Of a stretch of 64,000 bases of DNA, positions 17,593-26,231 are shown one piece after another; position 1 is the first letter of the stretch; every line of letters begins with the position of its first letter. Under the pieces are notes generated by a model. That model ran no database searches and was not told the DNA's origin. It saw only the letters and a program-made list of their open reading frames with translations. The translations under genes and the position numbers were made by a program. The stretch comes from RGIG1681 sp045594425. GTDB taxonomy: Bacteria > Bacillota > Clostridia > Christensenellales > UBA1242. Where the stretch lies: NCBI GenBank assembly GCA_045594425.1, contig JAZNYK010000011.1:56844-120843 (forward strand), written 5' to 3'.

Positions 17593-18696
17593 ATGCAAGA
17601 AATTAAAACAAGAGCAAAAGAATATGATTTTATTAGATTCATCGGAACATGGCTGATTATTTTGTGGCATCTTTACACAACTCTAGATGATTATTTGCCA
17701 AACTTGCCTTTTAGATTTTTGTATAGCCAAAATACAAAAATTCAAATCGGCCCAATTGGTGTTGTTATTTTCTTTGCGTTGTCTGGCTCGCTTTTACACA
17801 AGTGCTATATTGACAAAATTAATATAAAACAATTTTATTTAAAAAGACTTGTTAGAATTTATCTTTCACACATGGTTGCTTATGCATTTTTGGCATTGCT
17901 GGTTTGCATTGTTGACCCAAACTTTTTTAAATGGTATTCAACTGAATCAATTTTAATGTCATTTTTTGCCGTAGACTTTTTCAGCACATTGCTTTATGAG
18001 TCAACTGGCTATTACGCAGCATGGCTTGCTGGTGAGTGGTTCACAACAGTAATTCTTATAATCTATTTAATATTCCCACTTTTAAGGCTTTTATATAAAC
18101 ACGCAAAGTGGATTGGAACAGCACTTATTTCAACAATATTTATTTTGAATCTTCATTTTGAAATATTAACATTCCATGGCGGTGAATTTTCAATCACTAA
18201 TGGTTTAATGGCTTTTTGGCTTGGAATGCTTATAAATGATTACAAAGACCGCTTGCACATATCAGTTTATATCTTAACCTTTGTTCTTTTGATTGCACTT
18301 TTGATTTGGAACCCACTTTCTATTTTTGGCTGTTGGTATATTATTCCATTTGTGTTCGCAATGCTTTTGTATTTGCTTTTAACAAAATGCAAAATTGGCG
18401 GAAGATTTGTTGATTATACCTGCAAATATAATTTTGAAATCTATTTGGTTCATCACAGAATATTTATTTTGGCACTACCAGTTTTGCTTGTTTATATCAC
18501 AAACCCAATCAGTCAAATAGTAACGTTTTTAATGCTAACTGTAATTATCTGCAAACTTGCAGAACTATTGCAACTCACCACCAAATCAATATCTAAAATA
18601 AATTTTCAAAAATTAACTGAAAATATTAAAAAAATTAAATTTAAAAAGAACCCTTCAGAAACATCATTGCAAACCGAATCTGAAAATAACACATAA
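17593..18696 (+). CDS. Acyltransferase family 3 (OafA/YrhL-like) membrane protein
   Basis: This integral membrane O-acyltransferase has 367 residues and about ten membrane helices. The N-terminus shows the family pattern YDFIRFIGTWLIILWH, whose histidine is the expected catalytic or acceptor-handling residue. Family members add acetyl or other acyl groups to cell-wall sugars, polysaccharides or lipids; the substrate here cannot be told. I choose the ATG at 17593 because GGAG (17582-17585) is seven bases upstream. The ATG at 17587 is too close to it. It is a monocistronic unit with its own terminator. Confidence 0.88.
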   Translation: MQEIKTRAKEYDFIRFIGTWLIILWHLYTTLDDYLPNLPFRFLYSQNTKIQIGPIGVVIFFALSGSLLHKCYIDKINIKQFYLKRLVRIYLSHMVAYAFLALLVCIVDPNFFKWYSTESILMSFFAVDFFSTLLYESTGYYAAWLAGEWFTTVILIIYLIFPLLRLLYKHAKWIGTALISTIFILNLHFEILTFHGGEFSITNGLMAFWLGMLINDYKDRLHISVYILTFVLLIALLIWNPLSIFGCWYIIPFVFAMLLYLLLTKCKIGGRFVDYTCKYNFEIYLVHHRIFILALPVLLVYITNPISQIVTFLMLTVIICKLAELLQLTTKSISKINFQKLTENIKKIKFKKNPSETSLQTESENNT

Positions 18697-18700
18697 AAAA

Positions 18701-18726
18701 ATCAGGAACTATCTCCTGATTTTTTG
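18701..18726 (+). terminator. Bidirectional terminator between the acyltransferase and the flavin reductase gene
   Basis: A seven-pair ATCAGGA/TCCTGAT stem, flanked by A residues before and T residues after, lies between two convergent genes. Confidence 0.8.
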
Positions 18727-18729
18727 TTT

Positions 18730-19467
18730 TTAGTTTGTTTTTTCCATTTGTGCACCACAAATTATGCACTTGTCTGGTTTTGTTTCGCTTTCAACTGAAT
18801 AGCCACAAACTGGGCAAACATATTTATCCATTGTTTTCTCCTTATTTTCATTTGATTTTTCTTGTGTTTTTTGTTCACCTTGTTTTACAAACACTGAAGC
18901 ATCATGTTTGCATAGTGGGCAAATATAATCTTCTGGCAAAGTGTCACCTTCATAAACATACCCACAAACAGAACAAACATAAGCAACCTTTTCTGTTTTT
19001 CTTTGAGGCTTGATGTTTTTGTGATAATAAGCATAAGTTAAAGGTTCTGACTCTGAAAGAGTTTCGCCACCAACAACATCTGCAAACATCATTATGTGAG
19101 TTCCAAGGTCTTTTTGGTCATAAACTTTGCAACAAATGTATGCACAGGCATTTTTTGTGATATATGGCAAACCATTTGACGCTATTTTAAAGTCTGCAAA
19201 ATTTTCAAACTTGTTTGTGTCTTTTCCGCTTGAAAATCCAAAATGTTTAATCATATCAAAACTTGTGTTGTTATCTAAAATTGAAATATTAAATTCTTTT
19301 GAATTTTCAATAAGGCCTGTTGTGAAATTTTGTTTATTTATGGTTAAGGCAACTCTGTTTGGTGATGATGTCACTTGAGTAAAACTGTTAACCACACATC
19401 CATTAAATTTATCACCTTTTGCAATGGCAATATATAGTCCATAAGAAATTTTGTTAACTTCGTTCAT
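18730..19467 (-). CDS. Flavin reductase fused to two rubredoxin-like domains (high-molecular-weight rubredoxin type)
   Basis: Residues 1-150 form a flavin-reductase-like FMN-binding split barrel (NSFTQVTSSP, FGFSSGKDTNKF). Residues about 160-190 are a rubredoxin with CSVCGYVYEGD and CPLCKHD. Residues about 214-240 are a second, shorter iron site with CPVCGYSVE and CIICGAQ. Proteins with the first two modules (Hrb) pass electrons from NAD(P)H to flavodiiron proteins that reduce oxygen or nitric oxide. A flavodiiron protein without its own rubredoxin is encoded at 44736-45890 and is the likely partner. The second iron domain is an addition to the usual design. AAAGGAG precedes the ATG. Confidence 0.88.
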   Translation of the reverse strand: MNEVNKISYGLYIAIAKGDKFNGCVVNSFTQVTSSPNRVALTINKQNFTTGLIENSKEFNISILDNNTSFDMIKHFGFSSGKDTNKFENFADFKIASNGLPYITKNACAYICCKVYDQKDLGTHIMMFADVVGGETLSESEPLTYAYYHKNIKPQRKTEKVAYVCSVCGYVYEGDTLPEDYICPLCKHDASVFVKQGEQKTQEKSNENKEKTMDKYVCPVCGYSVESETKPDKCIICGAQMEKTN

Positions 19468-19504
19468 AATATCTCCTTTGATATTTTTAATTTATCAAAA
19501 TCAA

Positions 19505-19536
19505 AAAAATAAGTCAACCAAGTATATGGTTGACCT
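19505..19536 (-). terminator. Terminator of the ABC transporter gene
   Basis: An eight-pair GTCAACCA/TGGTTGAC stem; on the minus strand it is followed by a T-rich tail. Confidence 0.75.
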
Positions 19537-19540
19537 TTTA

Positions 19541-21310
19541 TTAATCTTCAACGATATCAATCACAGAATTTTTTTCTTCAAGTTCATATAACTCGTGATA
19601 TTCTTTGCAGTTTTTCATAAGCCATTTATGAGTTCCGCTGGCAAGAACCTTGCCACCGTCTAACATATAAATTTTATCGGCATTAACAATGCTTGAAAGT
19701 CTGTGAGCAACAATAATGATTGTTTTGTTTCCTTTGTAACCTTCTAGCATCTCAACAATTTTGCTTTGACTTTCATTGTCAAGTGCACTTGTTGCCTCGT
19801 CAAACACAATAACTTTGCTGTTCATAAGCAAAAGCCTTGCGATTGCAACTCTTTGTTTTTGACCGCCAGAAAGTTTTACGCCATTTTCTCCAATTTCGGT
19901 TTCCATTCCGTTTGAAAACTTTTTGATGTCGTTATAGATTTGCGCATCTTTTAAAACCTTTTTAAGTTCTTCATCAGTAGCATCTGGTTTAACAAACAAA
20001 AGGTTTTGTTTTATGCTAGTGTTAAAAATATATGGTGATTGTGAAATTTCACCGATGTTTGAGTGTATTGCTTGTTCGGTTAAGGTGTTTATGTTTTTGC
20101 CGTCAAGCAAAATTTCACCCGAATCAATATCATAAAGTTTTGATATCAAACTTAATATAGTGGTTTTTCCGCTTCCGCTTTTTCCAACAATGGCAGTCAT
20201 TTTGCCAGGTTCAAACTTAATATCCAAACCCTTTAACACTGGTTCATTTTCGGTGTAAGCAAAGTGAACATCTTTAAATTCAATATCGCCTGAAAAACTT
20301 TCAAGTTCTTCAGAACCAAATTCTTCTTTTTCATAATCTTCAACAAGTTCAAAAATTCTAGTTGCAGAAATTTCTCCATCGGCTTTAAATTCTTTGAATG
20401 AAGACATAAAGCCTACCAACCCTTCAACCCTGCCATAATAGGTGTAAATAACCAAAAGGCCCGCAACCAAAAGCCAACCTTTTTCAACAAATGCAATGCC
20501 AATAAGCAAAAACACAAGTTCAAATATAATTGAAACCGCTGATTGAACACGTCTGATAACATTTCGCTTGTTGCTGACACTCATTGAAACTTTGAGTGCA
20601 TTTGAAAATTTTATATTTGAATAATCAGTTACGTTTTGTTTGATGTTTAACAACTTCACATCACGAACAGCATTTATTTGTTCAAAATATGCTGACCTTG
20701 CTTCATCTTTCGCCTTTTTTACTATCTTTCTGCCACGAATCCAGATTCTTGACTTTATTGTGCACACCACATATAAAACAAGAACATAAGCCAGCAAAAT
20801 AAGGAAAATATATAAATTTAAATAAGCAATATAACATAAAAACACAACATTTGTTAATATGCTAAATGATAGTTCGAGCAAACTTAAATAAACATCACTA
20901 ACTGTTGTGACGTCAGAAGATAATCTTTCAGCCAAAAAACCAAGTTGAGTGCTGTCTAGTTTTTTCATTTTTGTTTGGTTGATTGAATAAATAATTTTGT
21001 CAGTTAGTTCATATTGAAGATTGTTGTTAACTTTAACATAAAAATATTCGTCAAGTGCATTAAACACAATTTTGAATATACCAACAATGCACATAACAAT
21101 TGCAAAGTGAACCGCCTTATCGAAATTTGATGTGGCTAAATTTGCAAGTGCATTTGCTGATAATATTGGCATGAGAACACCTACCCCACCAGAACATATC
21201 AAAAAAATCATCATTAATGTTAAAAGTTTTTTGTGTCTTAAATAAAGTGGCCACATTTTTCTCATGTTATGTGACTTGATTTTTTTTGCTTTTAAATCTA
21301 TTTTTGCCAT
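19541..21310 (-). CDS. ABC exporter, fused permease and ATPase
   Basis: The 589-residue half-transporter has six predicted membrane helices in residues about 20-310. The ATPase domain has Walker A GKSGSGKTT, signature LSGGQKQR, Walker B VIVFDEATSALD and the H-loop AHRLS. This is the MsbA/LmrA/BmrA architecture; the substrate may be a drug, lipid or peptide. The start is taken as the ATG at 21310 because GTGAGG lies seven bases upstream; an in-frame extension of 11 residues lacks such a site. It is a single gene. A homodimer is likely, since no second half-transporter is adjacent. Confidence 0.92.
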   Translation of the reverse strand: MAKIDLKAKKIKSHNMRKMWPLYLRHKKLLTLMMIFLICSGGVGVLMPILSANALANLATSNFDKAVHFAIVMCIVGIFKIVFNALDEYFYVKVNNNLQYELTDKIIYSINQTKMKKLDSTQLGFLAERLSSDVTTVSDVYLSLLELSFSILTNVVFLCYIAYLNLYIFLILLAYVLVLYVVCTIKSRIWIRGRKIVKKAKDEARSAYFEQINAVRDVKLLNIKQNVTDYSNIKFSNALKVSMSVSNKRNVIRRVQSAVSIIFELVFLLIGIAFVEKGWLLVAGLLVIYTYYGRVEGLVGFMSSFKEFKADGEISATRIFELVEDYEKEEFGSEELESFSGDIEFKDVHFAYTENEPVLKGLDIKFEPGKMTAIVGKSGSGKTTILSLISKLYDIDSGEILLDGKNINTLTEQAIHSNIGEISQSPYIFNTSIKQNLLFVKPDATDEELKKVLKDAQIYNDIKKFSNGMETEIGENGVKLSGGQKQRVAIARLLLMNSKVIVFDEATSALDNESQSKIVEMLEGYKGNKTIIIVAHRLSSIVNADKIYMLDGGKVLASGTHKWLMKNCKEYHELYELEEKNSVIDIVED

Positions 21311-21380
21311 TTTTTCCTCACGTTTACAAATAAAGTATACCACAAAATGTTATTTTTTCAACAATATTGACGCTTTGCAT

Positions 21381-21409
21381 TTGATTTTATTGATAGGTTG
21401 CTTTATAAT
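21381..21409 (+). promoter_or_regulatory. Promoter of the 21416 gene, predicted leaderless
   Basis: TTGATT (21381-21386), a 17-base spacer and TATAAT (21404-21409). The ATG at 21416 lies six bases beyond the -10, so the message should begin at or within a base or two of the start codon. Confidence 0.6.
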
Positions 21410-21415
21410 TTGAGT

Positions 21416-21976
21416 ATGTTTAACATTTTTAGAAGAAAAAAAACTGAAAAACAGTCAAATGTTGCAACACTTCCAAACCCAGAAAAGAAACCTGAAAGAT
21501 TCACAAAAGTCAAAGTGTTCTTTTTTCTTTGGAATATTTTGTCAATCACGTTATATTCAACCTTCACGCTTGTTATGACATATCAAATGGCTGAAAAAAC
21601 ATTTTTGTCAAAGGTTATCATTTATTTGCTTTATGCTTATGCCCTTGCTTTTGTTCTTTTGATTTTGATTAATCTTGGGAACCGAAAAAAGATGAAAGCA
21701 GGTTTAAAAAACTATAAAAGCGCGACCAAATTTTTGAAATATTCAATGCAAGTTTTGAACTTTGTGCTTTCAATTATCACCGCAATAACAGCACTTTTTC
21801 AAACTGGCAAACTTGACTTTCAATCAATACTTTTTGCGACACTTTCATTTATTGTAACATTGTTTTTGATTTTATTTGAAATTGCAGGAATTATTGTTAG
21901 AAAAAACATTCCAATAATCAAACGCAACTTTTTGGAACTTCGTGAAAAACCAGTCAAAAAGAATGAAGAAGAATAA
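21416..21976 (+). CDS. Four-helix membrane protein of unknown function
   Basis: The 186-residue protein has four predicted membrane helices (about 40-62, 70-93, 115-135, 140-165) between a basic N-terminus and a charged C-terminus. No family is recognised. An upstream TTG would add six residues but falls on the promoter -10, so the ATG at 21416 is preferred. No ribosome binding site precedes it, consistent with a leaderless message like that of mnmE. Confidence 0.75.
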   Translation: MFNIFRRKKTEKQSNVATLPNPEKKPERFTKVKVFFFLWNILSITLYSTFTLVMTYQMAEKTFLSKVIIYLLYAYALAFVLLILINLGNRKKMKAGLKNYKSATKFLKYSMQVLNFVLSIITAITALFQTGKLDFQSILFATLSFIVTLFLILFEIAGIIVRKNIPIIKRNFLELREKPVKKNEEE

Positions 21977-21980
21977 TAAA

Positions 21981-22008
21981 AAGCACTCCACAAAAGAGTG
22001 CTTTTGTT
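21981..22008 (+). terminator. Terminator of the 21416 gene
   Basis: An eight-pair AAGCACTC/GAGTGCTT stem with a seven-base loop, then T-rich sequence. Confidence 0.8.
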
Positions 22009-22012
22009 TTGT

Positions 22013-22046
22013 AAAAAAAACACTTGAAACTTTCAAGTGTTTTTTC
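22013..22046 (-). terminator. Terminator of the repeat lipoprotein gene
   Basis: A nine-pair CACTTGAAA/TTTCAAGTG stem with a single-base loop, with A residues on the left that form the T-tail on the minus strand. Confidence 0.8.
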
Positions 22047-22052
22047 TTTTTA

Positions 22053-25000
22053 TTATTTTACCAAAACAATTGTAACATGCATACACATATCACCAACATT
22101 ACTTTCAGTTGCGCCAAGATAAGCAACATAGAAGTCAACATAATATGCTGTTTCATCTTGAGTGAGAGCAAATGTTGTTTCATATGCAATGGTGTAAACA
22201 CCTGGTGTTTCAGTTTCTGTTGGTTTTACAACAACTGCTTCACTTCCTTGTGTTGGAACAAGAACAGCATAACTATAGTCAGCATAAACTCTGCCAAAAC
22301 TAACAGTGAGTGTTATTGTTGTGCTTTCAGCATTCAAACCAAGATTTGCTGAAGAAGCGCTTGCAACCATTCCCATGCCACCCATTTGGAAATCACCCAT
22401 GTGCATATTGCCTAAACCATATTCCATGTTAGTTACATCAAATTGATAACCAAGTGTGATTGCGTTTGCACCAGTTCCAAGAGTGAATGAAACTGGATAT
22501 ACTTTTTCTGACAAGAAGATAATTACTGGAGCGTAGCCTTCTTCAAAAATATCCATGCCATAGAACATTACATATTTGCCATATACAGCGTCTGTTTTAA
22601 TTGTAAGTTCTGCATTTGCAGGGTCAGCAATTCTGTTGCCTGCGATGTCAAACACACCATTTTCAATGCCTGTTGAAATAATTTCAACTGTGATTGTGTC
22701 ACCAGTAACATCCTTTGCTTCTGGAAGATATCCAAATGCACCTGCAAGTTCAGCAACCTCTAATCCAAGTGTTTCAAATGATGTGAGAACATCTGTTGGG
22801 AAGAAGTCTTCTGTTAAACACATAAATGCTTCAAAGTTGCCTGCTGGCATACCGCCGTCCATTGTCATTTCAAGACTTGCTGAACCATAGTTCACACCAA
22901 CAACTGGAAGGAATTCACCAGTAACATTAAGAGTGATTGTTCTTGTTGCACTTTCATCAACTGAAGTAATTTTTAATGTGTATTCACCTTCTTCAGAGAA
23001 CAATGCAACCAATTCACCATAGTCTGAATCAACAAGACTGCCACCTGAATAAAGTTGGATTAAAGCACTTTGGTTTTGTGTGGTGATATAAAGACCTACA
23101 AATGTGCTAACATCTGTGATGTTTACAGAATCACCAGACATATCATATTCTTCACCTACTGGAGAATATGTTGTGTAATCCATTTTTATTGCACCTAAAA
23201 TTGTTACATCATTATCATAATCAAAATCTGAATCAAGATAGATGTAAACTGTTTTGGTGGTTGAATCTGTTGTGCTTTCAAAAGTGATTGTTAAATAGTT
23301 GATTTTTGAGAATGTGCTCTTTTGTTTAGAAACAAGAGTCCAACCATCTGCAACATTGATAGACATTGAGTCTACATTGAAAAGCATGATTTCTGCTTTT
23401 GATAAACCACCAAATCCTTGAATAAGATTGTTTTCAACATCAACAGGTGTTGATTGTGGATAACCATCTTCATAACTTTTAACATATGCAGTTGCATCTG
23501 TAATGTATGTTGAAGCAACTGGTGAATAGTTAACAACTAAATCTGTTTGGAAAATATAAGTTGTTTCGCTATATGTTTTTTCAACTTTCAATGTATGACC
23601 AGTGATTCCATATTCACCTTCGGTCAAAGTTAATGTTGCGGCGTTGTCAACTTTAGCATTTGTGAATGTTAAAGTGTTTGTTTCTGTTTGAATGTAATAT
23701 CTAGAGTTAACTTGTGATACGCCATCAATCATAAAGTTATATCTGATTTCAAAATCAACATCTTCAACAACTTCAAGGTCACTGTTATAAACTTTGATTG
23801 TGATAACTTGTTTGTTTAAAACATTTGTAAAGTGTGCAGGAACAAGTTCCGTGCCTGCTTCATTAAACAATTTAACTGTGTAATCATCACGGATATCTTC
23901 TTTTAAAGTTACTTCAAAAGATTTAACAAATTCATTTGGAACGCTAAATGATACATTGTTTGGATCTGAGGTTTCAAATTCAAGGCCTTCAGTTCCTTTT
24001 ATTGAAACTTGTTCAATGTGTGTGTATGGATTAACACTAATATATAAAAATTCATTTTCTGAATCATCAACATAGAATCTAATGTAGTAAACATCTTCAA
24101 TGCTAATAACGGTTGTTTCTGATGTGATTGCAACTGGAGCGGTTCCATCATGATAGAACAATCTGCCTGCATATTTTGTTAAATAAGATTCACCAGTGAT
24201 TGGGCAATTGCCAAGTGTTACAGTGATTGATTGTTCTGTTGGAGATTCTGGATTGTAACTAACATAAGTATAGTCATAAACTTCACCATTAATTGTTACC
24301 TTGTCAATATAACTAACATTAAGGCCTTTCTCAAATACAGTTTTATATGTTCCTGATTCTTGAACTCTAATGATGTATGCATCTCCATTTTCAGCATTTT
24401 GAATAGTTGTTGGTTCACCAACAGATGTTGTGATTGCAACTTCATAACCTGAAAGAGGTGTAACTGAAAGTGTTGCACCAACTGGCAAATATGTGAGTCT
24501 TTCAAGCCATTCTTGATTTTTATTTTCCCCATTAAAAGTTACAGTTTCAACACATGGAACAGACAAAACTTTCCACATGATGTTATAGTCTTCAGAATTA
24601 ACAAGTTCATAGTTTGTTTCATCTGCTTGAACAAGTTGAACACCGACACTAAATTCGCCATATTGACCTGCTTCACAAACTCTTGTTCCAATATATTCAT
24701 TGTTATGAATTGTCACGCCTGCTGGAAGACCTTCAAGAACCATTGTGTATGCATAAGTTTCATTGAATGAAAGTGGTTCTGTGTATGGTGTTTTTACGTT
24801 AGGATTTTCACTTGTATAGTATGCCCAATGAACATTAGACATATCATAAGTTGCCTTTTTAATTTCCCATGCGAGTGTGTAGTTGTTTGCATTAACAACG
24901 TGATAGTTAACAACGTCTGCTTGAGTGAATGTTACAGTTGCTGTGTATTCACCTGCATCAACAAACGCGTTGTTTAAATAAGACACAACTGACACGCCTG

Positions 25001-25979
25001 CTGGAAGACCTGTGAGTGTAACTTCTTTAGCCAAACCATCGTATGTGAATGGAGCAGAATAGTTCCATTCAACATTTCTCATGTTATAAGAAATTTTGTT
25101 GATTGTCCAAGAAAGTGTTGAATTTGCAAATGTTGCAATTTCATAGTTTGCAGTGTCTGCTTGAGCAAGTGTTGCCACTGCTGAATATGTGTTTGCATTT
25201 GTTGCTTTGTTGCCGGTGTAAGTTGCTGTAACTCCTGTTGGAAGTCCTGTTAAAACAACTTCTCTTTCGGTTCCATTGTAATCAAATGCACTCTCGTAAT
25301 TCCAAGCAACGTTTGACATATTGTATGTTGCTTTGTTGATTTTCCATTCTTTTGTGAGTGCTGGAACATTCTCAAGTTCATAGTTAACAGAATCATATTC
25401 AAGTGTTGCCACTGCTGAATAAGTTCCTGCGTTTGTTGCTGTTGCAACTGAACCTGTTGAATCATATTTTGCTGTCACACCTGATGGAAGACCAATAAGA
25501 GCGATGCTCTTTTCACCACCATTGTAAGTGTATGCTTCGGTGTAGTTCCAAGATGCGGTTTGCATATTGATTTTGGCTTTTGCAACCACAACGCTGATTT
25601 CTTTTTCAAGTTCACCATAAGCAAATTTAAGAGTATAAGTGCCAGCATTTGTTGTGCCTTCTGTTGGAAGTGTTGAAGTGAAGGTGTAACCGTCTGTGCT
25701 ATCTGTGTCTTTTGCGATTGTTTTTGTTGTTGTGTCGCTATACACAAGTTTAACAACAAAGTCGGTGTCTGCAATTGAAAGAAGTGAACCATCATATGTT
25801 GTTGTGATAGTGTTATCTGTCAATGTGTAGTCATTACCTGCAAGTTCAACGCTCACACTTTGAAGTGTTGCTGGTTGCGAGCCACCGTCATTGTTTTTGT
25901 CTTTGCACGCCGAGAGAAGCATGACTGGCAAAACCATAACGATTGCAAGCAAAAATGTGAGTAGTTTTCTTTTTTTCAT
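22053..25979 (-). CDS. Large surface lipoprotein with MBG-like repeats
   Basis: The 1308-residue exported protein begins with a basic start, a hydrophobic segment and a lipobox ending at Cys25 (LLSAC), so it should be anchored in the membrane outer face. After a bacterial Ig-like domain there are four units of about 80 residues (about 135-475), each with W-x-Y, an F/Y-x-Y-x-G element, a GLP-x-GV turn and an AGxY-type end, resembling MBG beta-sandwich repeats. The remaining 800 residues look like further beta-rich domains; no enzymatic motif is visible. Near residue 1215 is a Met/Gly-rich patch (GNMHMGDFQMGGMGM). AGGAGG precedes the ATG. It probably serves adhesion or surface binding. Confidence 0.85.
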   Translation of the reverse strand: MKKRKLLTFLLAIVMVLPVMLLSACKDKNNDGGSQPATLQSVSVELAGNDYTLTDNTITTTYDGSLLSIADTDFVVKLVYSDTTTKTIAKDTDSTDGYTFTSTLPTEGTTNAGTYTLKFAYGELEKEISVVVAKAKINMQTASWNYTEAYTYNGGEKSIALIGLPSGVTAKYDSTGSVATATNAGTYSAVATLEYDSVNYELENVPALTKEWKINKATYNMSNVAWNYESAFDYNGTEREVVLTGLPTGVTATYTGNKATNANTYSAVATLAQADTANYEIATFANSTLSWTINKISYNMRNVEWNYSAPFTYDGLAKEVTLTGLPAGVSVVSYLNNAFVDAGEYTATVTFTQADVVNYHVVNANNYTLAWEIKKATYDMSNVHWAYYTSENPNVKTPYTEPLSFNETYAYTMVLEGLPAGVTIHNNEYIGTRVCEAGQYGEFSVGVQLVQADETNYELVNSEDYNIMWKVLSVPCVETVTFNGENKNQEWLERLTYLPVGATLSVTPLSGYEVAITTSVGEPTTIQNAENGDAYIIRVQESGTYKTVFEKGLNVSYIDKVTINGEVYDYTYVSYNPESPTEQSITVTLGNCPITGESYLTKYAGRLFYHDGTAPVAITSETTVISIEDVYYIRFYVDDSENEFLYISVNPYTHIEQVSIKGTEGLEFETSDPNNVSFSVPNEFVKSFEVTLKEDIRDDYTVKLFNEAGTELVPAHFTNVLNKQVITIKVYNSDLEVVEDVDFEIRYNFMIDGVSQVNSRYYIQTETNTLTFTNAKVDNAATLTLTEGEYGITGHTLKVEKTYSETTYIFQTDLVVNYSPVASTYITDATAYVKSYEDGYPQSTPVDVENNLIQGFGGLSKAEIMLFNVDSMSINVADGWTLVSKQKSTFSKINYLTITFESTTDSTTKTVYIYLDSDFDYDNDVTILGAIKMDYTTYSPVGEEYDMSGDSVNITDVSTFVGLYITTQNQSALIQLYSGGSLVDSDYGELVALFSEEGEYTLKITSVDESATRTITLNVTGEFLPVVGVNYGSASLEMTMDGGMPAGNFEAFMCLTEDFFPTDVLTSFETLGLEVAELAGAFGYLPEAKDVTGDTITVEIISTGIENGVFDIAGNRIADPANAELTIKTDAVYGKYVMFYGMDIFEEGYAPVIIFLSEKVYPVSFTLGTGANAITLGYQFDVTNMEYGLGNMHMGDFQMGGMGMVASASSANLGLNAESTTITLTVSFGRVYADYSYAVLVPTQGSEAVVVKPTETETPGVYTIAYETTFALTQDETAYYVDFYVAYLGATESNVGDMCMHVTIVLVK
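24560..25580 (-). repeat. Four tandem MBG-like repeats coded within the lipoprotein gene
   Basis: Four successive units of about 240 bases encode NxxxxxWNY...YNG...LxGLPxGVT...YxAxAT. The units have diverged at the DNA level and the fourth has an insertion (TSENPNVKTPYTEPL). Confidence 0.7.
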
Positions 25980-26145
25980 ATATCCTCCTATTATTATTTT
26001 TTATTTCTAGCAATAATATGTCACAATGTCATTTTATCACTTTCATTTTATTCCTTGCAAACACTTTTGATACAATTATAAATTTGTGTAAACTTTTCAT
26101 GAATATCACCTGTTTTGTTTTTAAAACTATTTTTTCATGGATGTC

Positions 26146-26174
26146 TTGAAAAAATTGACTAAATATTGTATAAT
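26146..26174 (+). promoter_or_regulatory. Promoter of the DUF4011 helicase gene
   Basis: TTGAAA (26146-26151), a 17-base spacer and TATAAT (26169-26174), about 57 bases ahead of the start. The rest of the 252-base divergent gap (25980-26231) is AT-rich. On the minus strand it also holds a TTGCAA-N18-TAAAAT candidate for the lipoprotein gene. Confidence 0.6.
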
Positions 26175-26231
26175 TGATATACTCAAATCCATGTGCTAAA
26201 TTTTTATAAAATTTAAAATATAGGAAAAGTT

